Shown here: positions 16,705 to 24,612 of the stretch, one piece after another | Position numbering within the stretch: position 1 is the first letter of the stretch | Layout of the letters: each line of letters opens with the position of its first letter | Notes under the pieces: model-generated | What the model was told of the DNA's origin: nothing | Seen by the model: only the letters and a program-made list of their open reading frames with translations | The model's database searches: none | Made by a program: the position numbers and the translations under genes | NCBI GenBank assembly: GCA_030017395.1 | Contig: JASEIZ010000002.1 | Location: forward strand, 1 to 26,260 | Direction: 5' to 3' | Source of the DNA: Desulfobacterales bacterium | GTDB taxonomy: Bacteria; Desulfobacterota; Desulfobacteria; Desulfobacterales; ETH-SRB1 | DNA: 26,260 nucleotides

Positions 16705-17256
16705 TTACTGCCCGTAGATAACAACTATAAGCTCTGCATCTTTCTTCCCGATATTTCTTAACATATGTTTTATTCCAGAGTTAAAGTGGAGTGAATCGTT
16801 TTTGCTTAGCGTGTTGACATTGTCTCCGACTATAACTTCGATTTTACCTGACAGCACATAGACAAACTCTTCCCCCTCATGCTGATATTCCACTCCCTTA
16901 TGATTCTGCATTGCGTCAATAATAACCCGAAAAGCTTTCAGATGTTTATTTTCAGCGCCTGGTGTCAGAGTCGTATAAGCATAATTATCCGTTCGTTTGC
17001 TATATGCCTTTATCCGTTTTTTTAATTTATCTTCCTGCTCCTTTAATAAAAGCCCTGAATCGATCTGTAAAGTTCTTGCGATCCGAAGAATAGTGCCGAC
17101 AGGGGGAATCATCTTGCCGGCTTCCAGCTTCTTGAGGTAATCGACGGAACATCCGGTTTCATTGGCAACAAAATCAAGAGTAATCTTTTTTGCCGTCCGG
17201 GCCTTCTTTATTTTTTTCCCTATTGGAATAACCGTATCAGCCTTTTTTGTTGGCAT
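16705..17256 (-). CDS. XRE-family regulator with C-terminal cupin domain
   Basis: A 183-aa transcription factor. Residues 14-70 form an XRE helix-turn-helix (KKITLDFVANETGCSVDYLKKLEAGK), and residues 110-180 form a cupin barrel (GVEYQHEGEEFVYVLSGKIEVIVGD) that usually binds a small ligand or metal. The family includes PuuR-type regulators. ATG 17256 has GGAG 6-7 bases upstream and starts 9 bp after the dehydrogenase stop, so it is co-transcribed with the beta-oxidation genes. It probably senses a pathway metabolite and adjusts expression, next to the TetR regulator at the head of the operon. Target sites were not identified. Confidence 0.88.
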   Translation of the reverse strand: MPTKKADTVIPIGKKIKKARTAKKITLDFVANETGCSVDYLKKLEAGKMIPPVGTILRIARTLQIDSGLLLKEQEDKLKKRIKAYSKRTDNYAYTTLTPGAENKHLKAFRVIIDAMQNHKGVEYQHEGEEFVYVLSGKIEVIVGDNVNTLSKNDSLHFNSGIKHMLRNIGKKDAELIVVIYGQ

Positions 17257-17265
17257 AATATCTCC

Positions 17266-18117
17266 TTATTTATATTCGTAGAAGCCCCGTCCTGTTTTTC
17301 TGCCAAGCCATCCTGCTTCAACATATTTTCTAAGCAGGGGGCAGGGACGGTATTTTGAATCTTTAAATCCATTATAAAGTGTTTCCATTATGGCAAGACA
17401 TGTGTCCAGTCCAATAAGATCGGCCAGAGTCAGAGGCCCCATTGGATGATTCATCCCAAGTTTCATTACAGTGTCGATATCCTCCCTTGTTCCAACCCCA
17501 TGATACAGACAGAAGACAGCCTCGTTAATCATCGGCATGAGGATTCTATTGGCAATAAAACCTGGATAATCATTCGACTCGGCCGGGGTTTTGCCGAATT
17601 TTTCAGCCAGATTCCAGGTTGTTTTAAATGTTTCTTCAGAAGTTGCCAGCCCACGTATGATTTCAACCAGCTTCATAATCGGCACGGGATTCATAAAATG
17701 CATGCCTATTATTTTTCCCGGCCGTTTTGTCTGCGCAGCAATCCTGCCTATGGGAATGGAGGATGTATTGGTTGCGAGTATAACATCGGGCGCACAGATT
17801 TTATCCAGGTTTTGAAAAATCTGAAACTTAAGCAATTCATTTTCAGTGGCAGCCTCAACAACAAAGTCGGCTGTTTCCATTTCCTTTAATTCTACGCAGG
17901 TCTTAATGCGTCCTAAAACAGCTTCCTTTTCATCGACGGTCATTCGCCCTTTGTCAACATTCCGGTTTAAAATTTTTGTAATAGTCGCAAGCCCGCGATC
18001 AATAAATTCTGTTTTAATGTCATTCATAATAACATTAAAACCATTCATCGCAGCGACCTGAGCAATGCCGCCCCCCATTTGACCCGCGCCTATAACGCCG
18101 ATGGTTTTAATATTCAT
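17266..18117 (-). CDS. hbd: 3-hydroxybutyryl-CoA dehydrogenase
   Basis: A 283-aa NAD(P)-dependent dehydrogenase that converts 3-hydroxybutyryl-CoA to acetoacetyl-CoA (or the reverse). The Rossmann motif GVIGAGQMGGGIAQ is at 7-20, and the catalytic histidine is H140 in IGMHFMNPVPIMKLVE with its partner glutamate E152. The C-terminal helical domain has NHPMGPLTLADLIGLD and ends GRKTGRGFYEYK, the classic family ending. Length matches clostridial and proteobacterial Hbd proteins. ATG 18117 has AAAGGAG upstream and begins 11 bp after the thiolase gene. It supplies the third step of the inferred butyryl-CoA oxidation; no fused enoyl hydratase is present. Confidence 0.95.
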   Translation of the reverse strand: MNIKTIGVIGAGQMGGGIAQVAAMNGFNVIMNDIKTEFIDRGLATITKILNRNVDKGRMTVDEKEAVLGRIKTCVELKEMETADFVVEAATENELLKFQIFQNLDKICAPDVILATNTSSIPIGRIAAQTKRPGKIIGMHFMNPVPIMKLVEIIRGLATSEETFKTTWNLAEKFGKTPAESNDYPGFIANRILMPMINEAVFCLYHGVGTREDIDTVMKLGMNHPMGPLTLADLIGLDTCLAIMETLYNGFKDSKYRPCPLLRKYVEAGWLGRKTGRGFYEYK

Positions 18118-18128
18118 AACGAACTCCT

Positions 18129-19304
18129 TTATCTATTAACAATCATTGCTACGGCTTCTCCACCGCCAAGGCAGAGAGAAATAAGCCCGGTGTTTTTATT
18201 CTGTTTTATCATTTCATGCAGCAGGGTTACAAGCAAGCGGCAGCCGCTTGCGCCGATGGGGTGACCCAATGCAACGCTGCCGCCATTTACATTGACAACG
18301 CCGGGATCAAGCTCAAGTTCGTTCAATATCGCCACCGTGGAACCGCTGAACGCTTCGTTTATTTCGTAAAGGTCAATATTGTTTTTATCAATGCCTTCTT
18401 TTCCCAGGCATTTTGGAATTGCCCATATGGGAGCCACCAGAACATATTTCATGTCAATACCAAAAGATGCCTGGGCGCCTATTGTCGCAATTATTTCACA
18501 TCCAAGCTCTTTTGCCCTGTCTTTTGACATTACGACAACTGCTGCTGCTCCGTCGCTTATAATCGATGCGTTTCCGGCTGTGCCGACACCATCTTTTTTA
18601 AAAGCGCCTTTCATCTTTGACAGCGATTCATAACTGGTTTCTCTGGGGCATTCATCCTGGCTAAAAATGACGGGATCACCCTTTCGCTGTGGAATCTCCA
18701 CAGGAACAATTTCGTCTTTGAATCTGCCGGAATTTATAGAAGCAATGGTTCTTTGATACGACTGGGCAGCGTATATATCCTGGTCTTCACGGCTGATATT
18801 ATATTTTTCCGAACAAAGTTCATTTGAAATTCCCATATGAAAATCGTTCACAATATCCCAAAGACCGTCATGAACCATGTGATCCTGTAGAATGCCGGGG
18901 CCCATGCGATACCCTGACCGGGCTTTTTCAAGATAATACGGAGCCATGCTCATGTTTTCCATCCCACCAGCAACCACAACATCCGCATCGCCTGTCTGAA
19001 TCGCCTGAGCTGCAAGCATTACGGATTTTAAGGCAGAACCGCAGACCTTGTTGACTGTAAAACATTCCACTTCCCACGGCATGCCCGCCTGAAACGCTGC
19101 CTGCCTGGCAGGATTCTGGCCGTAGCCGCATGGAAGAACCATCCCCATGATAACCTCATTAACTTCATCTTTTTTAATTCCGGCTCTCTTGACAGCCTCT
19201 TCAATAACAATAGCGCCGAGTTTTGTCGCTCCAATACCGCACAAGGAGCCGTTAAAGCTGCCCAATGGAGTGCGCACAGCGCTTACAATGACTGCTTCTT
19301 TCAT
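18129..19304 (-). CDS. Acetyl-CoA C-acetyltransferase (thiolase)
   Basis: A 391-aa thiolase that cleaves acetoacetyl-CoA with CoA into two acetyl-CoA. The catalytic set is complete: C88 in VNKVCGSALKSV, H348 in GHPIGASGCR and C378 in SLCLGGGEA, at the same numbers as the well-studied Zoogloea enzyme. The frame runs further upstream, but ATG 19304 (MKEAVIVSAVRTPLG) is chosen because it is the family start and AAAGGAG lies 8-9 bases before it. It follows icmF by 19 bp. Together with hbd it completes the conversion of a C4 acyl-CoA to acetyl-CoA. Confidence 0.95.
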   Translation of the reverse strand: MKEAVIVSAVRTPLGSFNGSLCGIGATKLGAIVIEEAVKRAGIKKDEVNEVIMGMVLPCGYGQNPARQAAFQAGMPWEVECFTVNKVCGSALKSVMLAAQAIQTGDADVVVAGGMENMSMAPYYLEKARSGYRMGPGILQDHMVHDGLWDIVNDFHMGISNELCSEKYNISREDQDIYAAQSYQRTIASINSGRFKDEIVPVEIPQRKGDPVIFSQDECPRETSYESLSKMKGAFKKDGVGTAGNASIISDGAAAVVVMSKDRAKELGCEIIATIGAQASFGIDMKYVLVAPIWAIPKCLGKEGIDKNNIDLYEINEAFSGSTVAILNELELDPGVVNVNGGSVALGHPIGASGCRLLVTLLHEMIKQNKNTGLISLCLGGGEAVAMIVNR

Positions 19305-19323
19305 AGGTTTTTTCTCCTTTATT

Positions 19324-22300
19324 TCACATATTTCTTCTGTACTGCCCCCCGACATTATACAATGCCTGGGTTATCTGCCCAAGGCTGCATACCCTGACAG
19401 CGTTCATCAGTTCATCAAACATATTTTCACCGGACAGAGCTGTTTTTTGAAGACGTTTGAGCGCTGCCGGAGCCTTTTTGCTGTTGCGTTTTTTAAATCC
19501 CGCAAGACGCGCAAGCTGTGATTCCTTTTCCTGTTTAGTCGCTCTGGACAGCTCAACGCAGGAAGTTAATTCTTCCAGACCGGAATCCTTTTCCCGGAAT
19601 GTGTTAACACCGATTATCGGAAGTTCTCCGCTATGCTTCAACATTTCATAGTAAACCGACTCGTCTTGAATTTTGCTTCTCTGGTAGCCTGTTTCCATTG
19701 CGCCAAGCACCCCTCCCCTCTTGGTAATACGGTCAAACTCAGCAAGAACAGCATCTTCGACCAGTTTTGTCAGCTCTTCCACTATAAAGCTGCCCTGGCT
19801 CGTGTTTTCATTCTTGGACAGACCCCATTCTCTGTTGATAATAAGCTGGATGGCAAGAGCCCGCCTGACCGACTCGCTGCTCGGGGTGGTAATTGCTTCA
19901 TCAAAGGCGTTAGTATGGAGGCTGTTGCAGTTATCGTAAATAGCGCAGAGAGCCTGGAGAGTTGTTCTGATATCGTTAAACTGGATATCCTGGCTGTGCA
20001 GGGATCGGCCTGATGTCTGGATGTGGTATTTCAGCATCTGTGATCGTTCTGATGCGCCGTATTTTTCCCTCATGGCAATCGACCAGATCCGCCTTGCCAC
20101 CCTGCCGATTACCGTATATTCGGGATCCATTCCATTTGAAAAAAAGAATGACAGGTTTGGGGCGAAATTGTCAATCGGCATCCCTCTGGACAGGTAATAC
20201 TCAACATATATAAATCCGTTGGCAAGTGTTAACGCAAGCTGTGTGATAGGATTTGAACCTGCTTCTGCAATATGATAGCCGGATATGGAAACAGAATAGA
20301 AATTTTTAACATTGTTTTTTATGAAGAATTCCTGGATATCTCCCATCATTTTCAGGGCGAATTCTATGGACAATATGCAGGTGTTCTGTCCCTGGTCTTC
20401 CTTTAAAATATCGGCTTGCACTGTTCCGCGGATGCTGGACAACACATCAACGCGAATTTTATCCATTTGCTTCTTTGTCGGGTTCTCCCCTTTTTCAGCT
20501 TTGAATTTATCGACCTGCTGGTCTATGGCTGCATTTAAAAACATGGCGAGAATAATTGGAGCAGGCCCGTTAATAGTCATTGAAACAGATGTATTCGGCG
20601 CGCACAGATCAAAGCCTTTATATAGTGTTTTTACATCGTCTAAAGTGCAGATGCTTACGCCGGAATTGCCTACTTTGCCATAAATATCAGGGCGCCTGTC
20701 AGGATCGTATCCGTATAATGTGACAGAATCAAAAGCAGTTGACAAACGCTTTGCCTTGTAATCGGCGGACAAAAGCTTGAATCTTGTGTTAGTTCTGGAT
20801 GGGTCGCCTTCTCCGGCAAACATGCGTGTCGGTTCTTCGTCTGTTCGCTTAAGAGGGAATACACCGGCGGTATACGGGAAACGGCCCGGCACATTTTCCT
20901 CCCTGAGCCATGAATATATTTCTCCGGGATCTTTGAATTTCGGCAGGGCGATTTTAGGTATCTTTGTATGGGCTAAAGAATCAAAAAACAGGGGAACCCT
21001 GAACTCACGGTTGCGGACATGATATACAAATTCATCTTTGCCGTAAGTTTTTTTTATGTTTTCCCATTCGTTCATGTGTGTTACCGTGTCTTTATCCAGA
21101 TTCTTTTTAGCTTTTGCAATTTCTTTCTTAAGGCGGGAAACAAGCATTGAGGTTTCCTGATCCGGCTTATCGGCGGATATCTTCTTTAATGTTTCTTCCA
21201 GATGCCAGACCTTTCTCAAAGTATCTGCCTGCTCAATTGTCTTACTTTGATACATTCTGACCGTATCGGCGATTTCCGACAGATAGCGTATCCGCTCAAT
21301 CGGGATAATAATAGTTTTGGAGCTTGATGTTTTTGTTTCGGGTTTTTTGAGACCGGAATTGAATTTTATGCCGGTTTTGTCGGCTATTGTTTTAAGAATT
21401 GAACAATAAAGGGCTGTTACTCCATCATCATTGAACCTGGAAGCTATTGTTCCGAAAACCGGCATATCTTCCGGCAATTTATCCCATGCATTCCGGTTGC
21501 GCTGCAATTGCTTGCGAACGTCACGCACAGCATCTTCACCGCCCATTTTTTCATATTTATTAACAACAACAAGATCGGCATAATCGAGCATATCAATTTT
21601 TTCTAACTGAGAAGCCGAACCAAACTCACTGGTCATTACATATATGGAGACATCGACAAGATCGGTAATTTTTGAATCTCCCTGTCCTATGCCCGCTGTT
21701 TCCACTATTATAAGGTCAAAACCGGCTGCTTTTACAACATCGATGGATTCAGGCAGGGCATCCGGGATTTCTGCGTTTGATCGGCGGGTGGCAAAGGAAC
21801 GCATATAAACCCTTGGGTCGCTGATGGCGTTCATGCGTATTCTATCTCCTAAAAGAGACCCTCCGGTTTTCCTGCGCGAAGGATCGCAGCTTAAAATCGC
21901 CACCCGTACTTTTGTCAGGTCATGCAGAATGCGAAGAACAAGTTCGTCTGTCAAAGATGATTTTCCGGACCCGCCGGTTCCTGTAATGCCGATTACAGCT
22001 GTTTTGTGCCTATCCGCATTTTTTGCGAGCCATGATTTTAACTCTGTAAACTGCCTGTTCCCCACGGGTTTTGCCTGTTCAATGGATGTAATCAGGTTTG
22101 CAATCATTACTGCGTTGTCGGAAGACAGCTTGCTAAGTTCAAAGTTATCCTTGACTATCGAAAAATCAACATTTTTGACCATATGGTTAACCATACCCTG
22201 AAGGCCCATAGATGCCCCGTCTTCAGGAGAATATATTTTAGTGACACCATATGCTTCAAGCTCTTTGATTTCTTCCGGCACTATTACGCCGCCGCCCCCG

Positions 22301-22599
22301 CCAAAAACCTTGATATGCGAAGACTTTTTTTCTTTTAAAAGATCCACCATATATTTGAAGTATTCCACATGACCGCCCTGATAACTTGAAACAGCTATTC
22401 CCTGCACATCTTCTGCGATCGCTGCATCAACAACATCGCTGGCAGATATGTTATGCCCAAGATGTACGACTTCGACTCCCGTGTTCTGGAGTATCCTGCG
22501 TATTATGTTTATTGATGCGTCATGACCATCAAAAAGCGATGTGGCGGTTATCATTCTTATATTATGTTTGGGCCTGTATGCTTTAACTTCAGCGGTCAT
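19324..22599 (-). CDS. icmF: Fused isobutyryl-CoA mutase IcmF
   Basis: A 1091-aa B12 enzyme that interconverts isobutyryl-CoA and n-butyryl-CoA, with its G-protein chaperone built in. Domains: B12-binding (about 15-145) with FDGHDASI, H26 the likely cobalt ligand, and VFGGGGGVI; MeaB-like GTPase (about 195-410) with Walker A GTGGSGKS (207-214), SCDPSRRKTGGSLLGDRIR and the base-contacting NKYEK; linker (415-540); and mutase substrate domain (about 560-1091). Specificity residues read F594 (RMFAGEG) and Q738 (DQGQNTC), the Phe/Gln pair of isobutyryl-CoA mutases rather than the Tyr/Arg of methylmalonyl-CoA mutase. AGGAGGAAG precedes ATG 22599, which overlaps the tetR stop (ATGA). Related IcmFs also act slowly on isovaleryl-CoA/pivalyl-CoA, so that activity is possible. 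Confidence 0.95.
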   Translation of the reverse strand: MTAEVKAYRPKHNIRMITATSLFDGHDASINIIRRILQNTGVEVVHLGHNISASDVVDAAIAEDVQGIAVSSYQGGHVEYFKYMVDLLKEKKSSHIKVFGGGGGVIVPEEIKELEAYGVTKIYSPEDGASMGLQGMVNHMVKNVDFSIVKDNFELSKLSSDNAVMIANLITSIEQAKPVGNRQFTELKSWLAKNADRHKTAVIGITGTGGSGKSSLTDELVLRILHDLTKVRVAILSCDPSRRKTGGSLLGDRIRMNAISDPRVYMRSFATRRSNAEIPDALPESIDVVKAAGFDLIIVETAGIGQGDSKITDLVDVSIYVMTSEFGSASQLEKIDMLDYADLVVVNKYEKMGGEDAVRDVRKQLQRNRNAWDKLPEDMPVFGTIASRFNDDGVTALYCSILKTIADKTGIKFNSGLKKPETKTSSSKTIIIPIERIRYLSEIADTVRMYQSKTIEQADTLRKVWHLEETLKKISADKPDQETSMLVSRLKKEIAKAKKNLDKDTVTHMNEWENIKKTYGKDEFVYHVRNREFRVPLFFDSLAHTKIPKIALPKFKDPGEIYSWLREENVPGRFPYTAGVFPLKRTDEEPTRMFAGEGDPSRTNTRFKLLSADYKAKRLSTAFDSVTLYGYDPDRRPDIYGKVGNSGVSICTLDDVKTLYKGFDLCAPNTSVSMTINGPAPIILAMFLNAAIDQQVDKFKAEKGENPTKKQMDKIRVDVLSSIRGTVQADILKEDQGQNTCILSIEFALKMMGDIQEFFIKNNVKNFYSVSISGYHIAEAGSNPITQLALTLANGFIYVEYYLSRGMPIDNFAPNLSFFFSNGMDPEYTVIGRVARRIWSIAMREKYGASERSQMLKYHIQTSGRSLHSQDIQFNDIRTTLQALCAIYDNCNSLHTNAFDEAITTPSSESVRRALAIQLIINREWGLSKNENTSQGSFIVEELTKLVEDAVLAEFDRITKRGGVLGAMETGYQRSKIQDESVYYEMLKHSGELPIIGVNTFREKDSGLEELTSCVELSRATKQEKESQLARLAGFKKRNSKKAPAALKRLQKTALSGENMFDELMNAVRVCSLGQITQALYNVGGQYRRNM

Positions 22600-23279
22600 G
22601 CTTCCTCCTGTGCTTTGGATACAGGTTCTGTTTTTTGCGTAAATAGTCCAAGGATAAATTTTGTTTGAAGCTTAATATAATCTTCAATGCTGTAATGGTT
22701 TGCAAGAAACCAGCGCCGGAAAGTCCACATGTGCCCTAAAACAGAGATATTGTGAGCGACAAGTTCAATTGAGCGTTCATCTATATACGGCAATTTTTTG
22801 GAAGAGATAAGGCTTCCTAATACTTTTATAAAAAGACCGGTGATGCGGAGTTCGTTTTCAAGAACCTTTTTTTGCCACTGGGACGGCAGTGATCGTGTTT
22901 CCTGATATATAAGGAGGATAAAATCACTCATTCTGTGACAAACCATGAAATATTCACGGATTACCTCTGCCAGAACATTTTTTCCTCCTGTAGTTCTATC
23001 CACAGCATCGGACATGCCGCGTTCAACCTCGGCATGTATTGAATCGCATACAAGGTATAGAACATCCTCTTTGGACGCCACATATTCATATAATGAGCCG
23101 ATGGACAGCCCCGCAGCCCTGGCTATCTGTCTGGTTGTGGTTTTGTGAAAACCATTTTCAATAAAAAGTTGCACAGCCGCATCTATAATCAAGCGTCGCC
23201 GACGCCTGACAAGATCAGGATTTTTGATATGAGTTGGAATATCATGTGATTTTTGTGGGTTATGCATAATGACAACCAT
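22596..23279 (-). CDS. TetR-family transcriptional regulator
   Basis: A 227-aa one-component regulator. The N-terminal helix-turn-helix is TTTRQIARAAGLSIGSLYEYVASKEDVLY (about 47-75), and the C-terminal ligand domain is typical of acyl-CoA-sensing TetR proteins, though the ligand is not shown by sequence. ATG 23279 is the upstream choice; ATG 23267 is possible and neither has an ideal ribosome site. It is translationally coupled to icmF by a 4-bp overlap and heads the operon. A palindrome at its own promoter (23302-23315) suggests self-control, with release by an acyl-CoA of the pathway being the natural inference. Confidence 0.9.
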   Translation of the reverse strand: MVVIMHNPQKSHDIPTHIKNPDLVRRRRRLIIDAAVQLFIENGFHKTTTRQIARAAGLSIGSLYEYVASKEDVLYLVCDSIHAEVERGMSDAVDRTTGGKNVLAEVIREYFMVCHRMSDFILLIYQETRSLPSQWQKKVLENELRITGLFIKVLGSLISSKKLPYIDERSIELVAHNISVLGHMWTFRRWFLANHYSIEDYIKLQTKFILGLFTQKTEPVSKAQEEA

Positions 23280-23301
23280 TGTGATTGATAGAAACCCTTT
23301 C

Positions 23302-23315
23302 TGAACGATCGCTCA
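23302..23315. promoter_or_regulatory. TetR operator candidate
   Basis: TGAACGATCGCTCA is a palindrome except for one symmetrical pair (12 of 14 bases). It lies about 22 bp before the tetR start and just downstream of the predicted -10 box, so a bound dimer would cover the transcription start. Confidence 0.55.
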
Positions 23316-23321
23316 TTAATT

Positions 23322-23351
23322 TTAATATCATGCGGATGATTTCTTTGTCAA
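23322..23351 (-). promoter_or_regulatory. Sigma-70-type promoter of the tetR-icmF operon
   Basis: On the minus strand an exact TTGACA -35 box (23346-23351) and TATTAA -10 box (23322-23327) are separated by 18 bp. The expected start near 23315 overlaps the operator candidate. Confidence 0.55.
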
Positions 23352-23572
23352 GACGTAAGCGTTCACGGGTTTCTCCATTCATAACGCATGGGACAAAACC
23401 AGAACAAAGAGCGCTTTAAAATAAAAAATATCTTGTGTATGCCATGCGAAGAGTTTCTGATGAACCTGAAACCTGATAAACCGATCAGATTCATCTGATA
23501 ATATAGCTTAACAATACCCACTTTGTTACATTTTCTGGTATTAAAAGCGGTGGTGTATGTGATCGTTGTTCC

Positions 23573-23601
23573 TTGCTATTTTTAATTTACAGGTCTATAT
23601 A
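23573..23601 (+). promoter_or_regulatory. Possible promoter in front of the 75-bp repeat
   Basis: TTGCTA (23573-23578), a 17-bp spacer and TATATA (23596-23601). Transcription would begin near 23608 and run through the repeat to the terminator at 23694-23735. The stretch 23352-23572 shows no gene. Confidence 0.35.
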
Positions 23602-23630
23602 TATTATCCAAAAAAGACTTTTCACCCGAC

Positions 23631-23705
23631 CGGCGATATTGGATAGAAACAGCCGATAAACACATGAAGGCCCTAACGATGGCAGATAATTACAAAACCC
23701 CGTAT
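23631..23705 (+). ncRNA. 75-bp repeat, copy 1: candidate small RNA or leader
   Basis: 93% identical (70 of 75) to 25723-25797. Strand is set by the terminator that follows and by downstream genes. Within it, GCCG (23652-23655) can pair with UGGC (23680-23683), and in copy 2 the matching position is CGGC, so a G-U pair becomes G-C. The last bases form the left arm of the terminator hairpin. It matches no riboswitch or attC site that I can recall. Confidence 0.45.
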
Positions 23706-23735
23706 GTTTAAAGATAAAGGCGGGGTTTTTCATTT
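23694..23735 (+). terminator. Intrinsic terminator after repeat copy 1
   Basis: AAAACCCCG (23694-23702) pairs fully with CGGGGTTTT (23721-23729), followed by T-rich sequence. It lies about 35 bp before the DUF3024-like gene, so it either ends a small RNA or works as an attenuator for that gene. Confidence 0.7.
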
Positions 23736-23766
23736 TTTCAGATGTTATGAACGAAAAGAGCAAATT

Positions 23767-24111
23767 ATGGCATTCACAGAAATAGAAATACACAAAATAA
23801 ACAAATTTGTTGGCGCGTTATGTAAAAGAAGATCGCCCGAGCATATCAGAGACAAATTGCGATATGAATATAAAATAGAAAATCAGGACGTAATTCTTTT
23901 TGAAATCCGCCCTCGATGGAATGCTCCGAACGAACAAACCCGGTTGCCTTTTGCAAAACTTAAGTTTGTTAGGAACCAAAATATCTGGAAGTTATTCTGG
24001 CAAAGAGCTGATATGAAGTGGCACAAATACGGTCCATTTGAGTCGTCTCGAGATCTTGCTGAGTTGGTTGCAGAGATAGATGCAGATCCACACGGGTGTT
24101 TTTTTGGATAA
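23767..24111 (+). CDS. DUF3024-family protein
   Basis: A 114-aa cytoplasmic protein of unknown function. The segments MAFTEIEIHKINKFVGALC, RRSPEHIRDKLRYEYKIENQ and WKLFWQRADMKWHKYGPFES match the DUF3024 pattern as I remember it. ATG 23767 is chosen as the family start; the frame runs back to 23704, but that part overlaps the terminator. A weak GAAAAGAG lies 6 bases upstream. It is the first gene downstream of repeat copy 1 and is followed by a small inverted repeat (24136-24170). No link with the toxin-antitoxin pair beyond location is visible. Confidence 0.8.
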   Translation: MAFTEIEIHKINKFVGALCKRRSPEHIRDKLRYEYKIENQDVILFEIRPRWNAPNEQTRLPFAKLKFVRNQNIWKLFWQRADMKWHKYGPFESSRDLAELVAEIDADPHGCFFG

Positions 24112-24135
24112 GGAAATCATAACATAACAGCCAAT

Positions 24136-24170
24136 CCGGTTGGTGTGCTGCCTCGTTTCACAACAACCGG
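24136..24170. other. Inverted repeat after the DUF3024-like gene
   Basis: CCGGTTGGTG (24136-24145) and CAACAACCGG (24161-24170) pair in 9 of 10 positions with a 15-base loop. No T tract follows, so its role as a terminator is uncertain. Confidence 0.3.
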
Positions 24171-24248
24171 TGACTTCCACGCTATAATACGACAGGAAAA
24201 ACCGGATGATTTCTCTGACCCCATTGTTATTAAAGTTGCGTTTAAATG

Positions 24249-24267
24249 ATTAACATGATATGTTAAT
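24249..24267. promoter_or_regulatory. Palindromic operator over the toxin start codon
   Basis: ATTAACAT-GAT-ATGTTAAT is a perfect inverted repeat with 8-bp arms that includes the ATG of the toxin gene (24260-24262). TTAAC/GTTAA half sites resemble those reported for some HigA antitoxins. Binding here by the XRE antitoxin would block both transcription and initiation. Confidence 0.6.
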
Positions 24268-24595
24268 ATACTTTAAAACAAAAAAGCTGCAAAAAACTTG
24301 CAACAACGCAAGCGAGGCAGTTAAAAAGCTTGGTACAAAGACGGCACGGAAACTACAGCAGCGATTGATGGAGTTGAAAGCGGCTTCTTGTCTCGATGAT
24401 ATTTCCAGGGTGCCGCCTCCACGATGTCACCAACTGTCAGGGAATCGTGATGGGCAGCTCTCAGTCGATCTCGAACATCCATATCGCTTGCTGTTTATTC
24501 CAGCAAATAATCCGATACCTGTCACACAGGGCGGCGGGCTGGAATGGGCAAATGTTACCGAAATCGAAATTGTTGAGATCGCCGATACGCATTGA
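24260..24595 (+). CDS. higB: HigB/RelE-like toxin
   Basis: A 111-aa protein of the RelE/HigB fold, whose members cut mRNA on the ribosome. It starts MLIYFKTKKLQKTCNN, has a helical middle (KTARKLQQRLMELKAA), then HQLSGNRDGQLSVDLEHPYRLLFIP, the core strands with basic residues R82 and H78 that serve as catalytic candidates in the family. It is immediately followed by an XRE-ImmA gene, whose ATG is 17 bp past its stop. Toxin-first order is usual for HigBA systems. The gene symbol is given for the family; the target is not known. A ribosome site is not obvious at ATG 24260. Confidence 0.8.
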   Translation: MLIYFKTKKLQKTCNNASEAVKKLGTKTARKLQQRLMELKAASCLDDISRVPPPRCHQLSGNRDGQLSVDLEHPYRLLFIPANNPIPVTQGGGLEWANVTEIEIVEIADTH

Positions 24596-24612
24596 ATGAG
24601 GGAGAAAAAATT

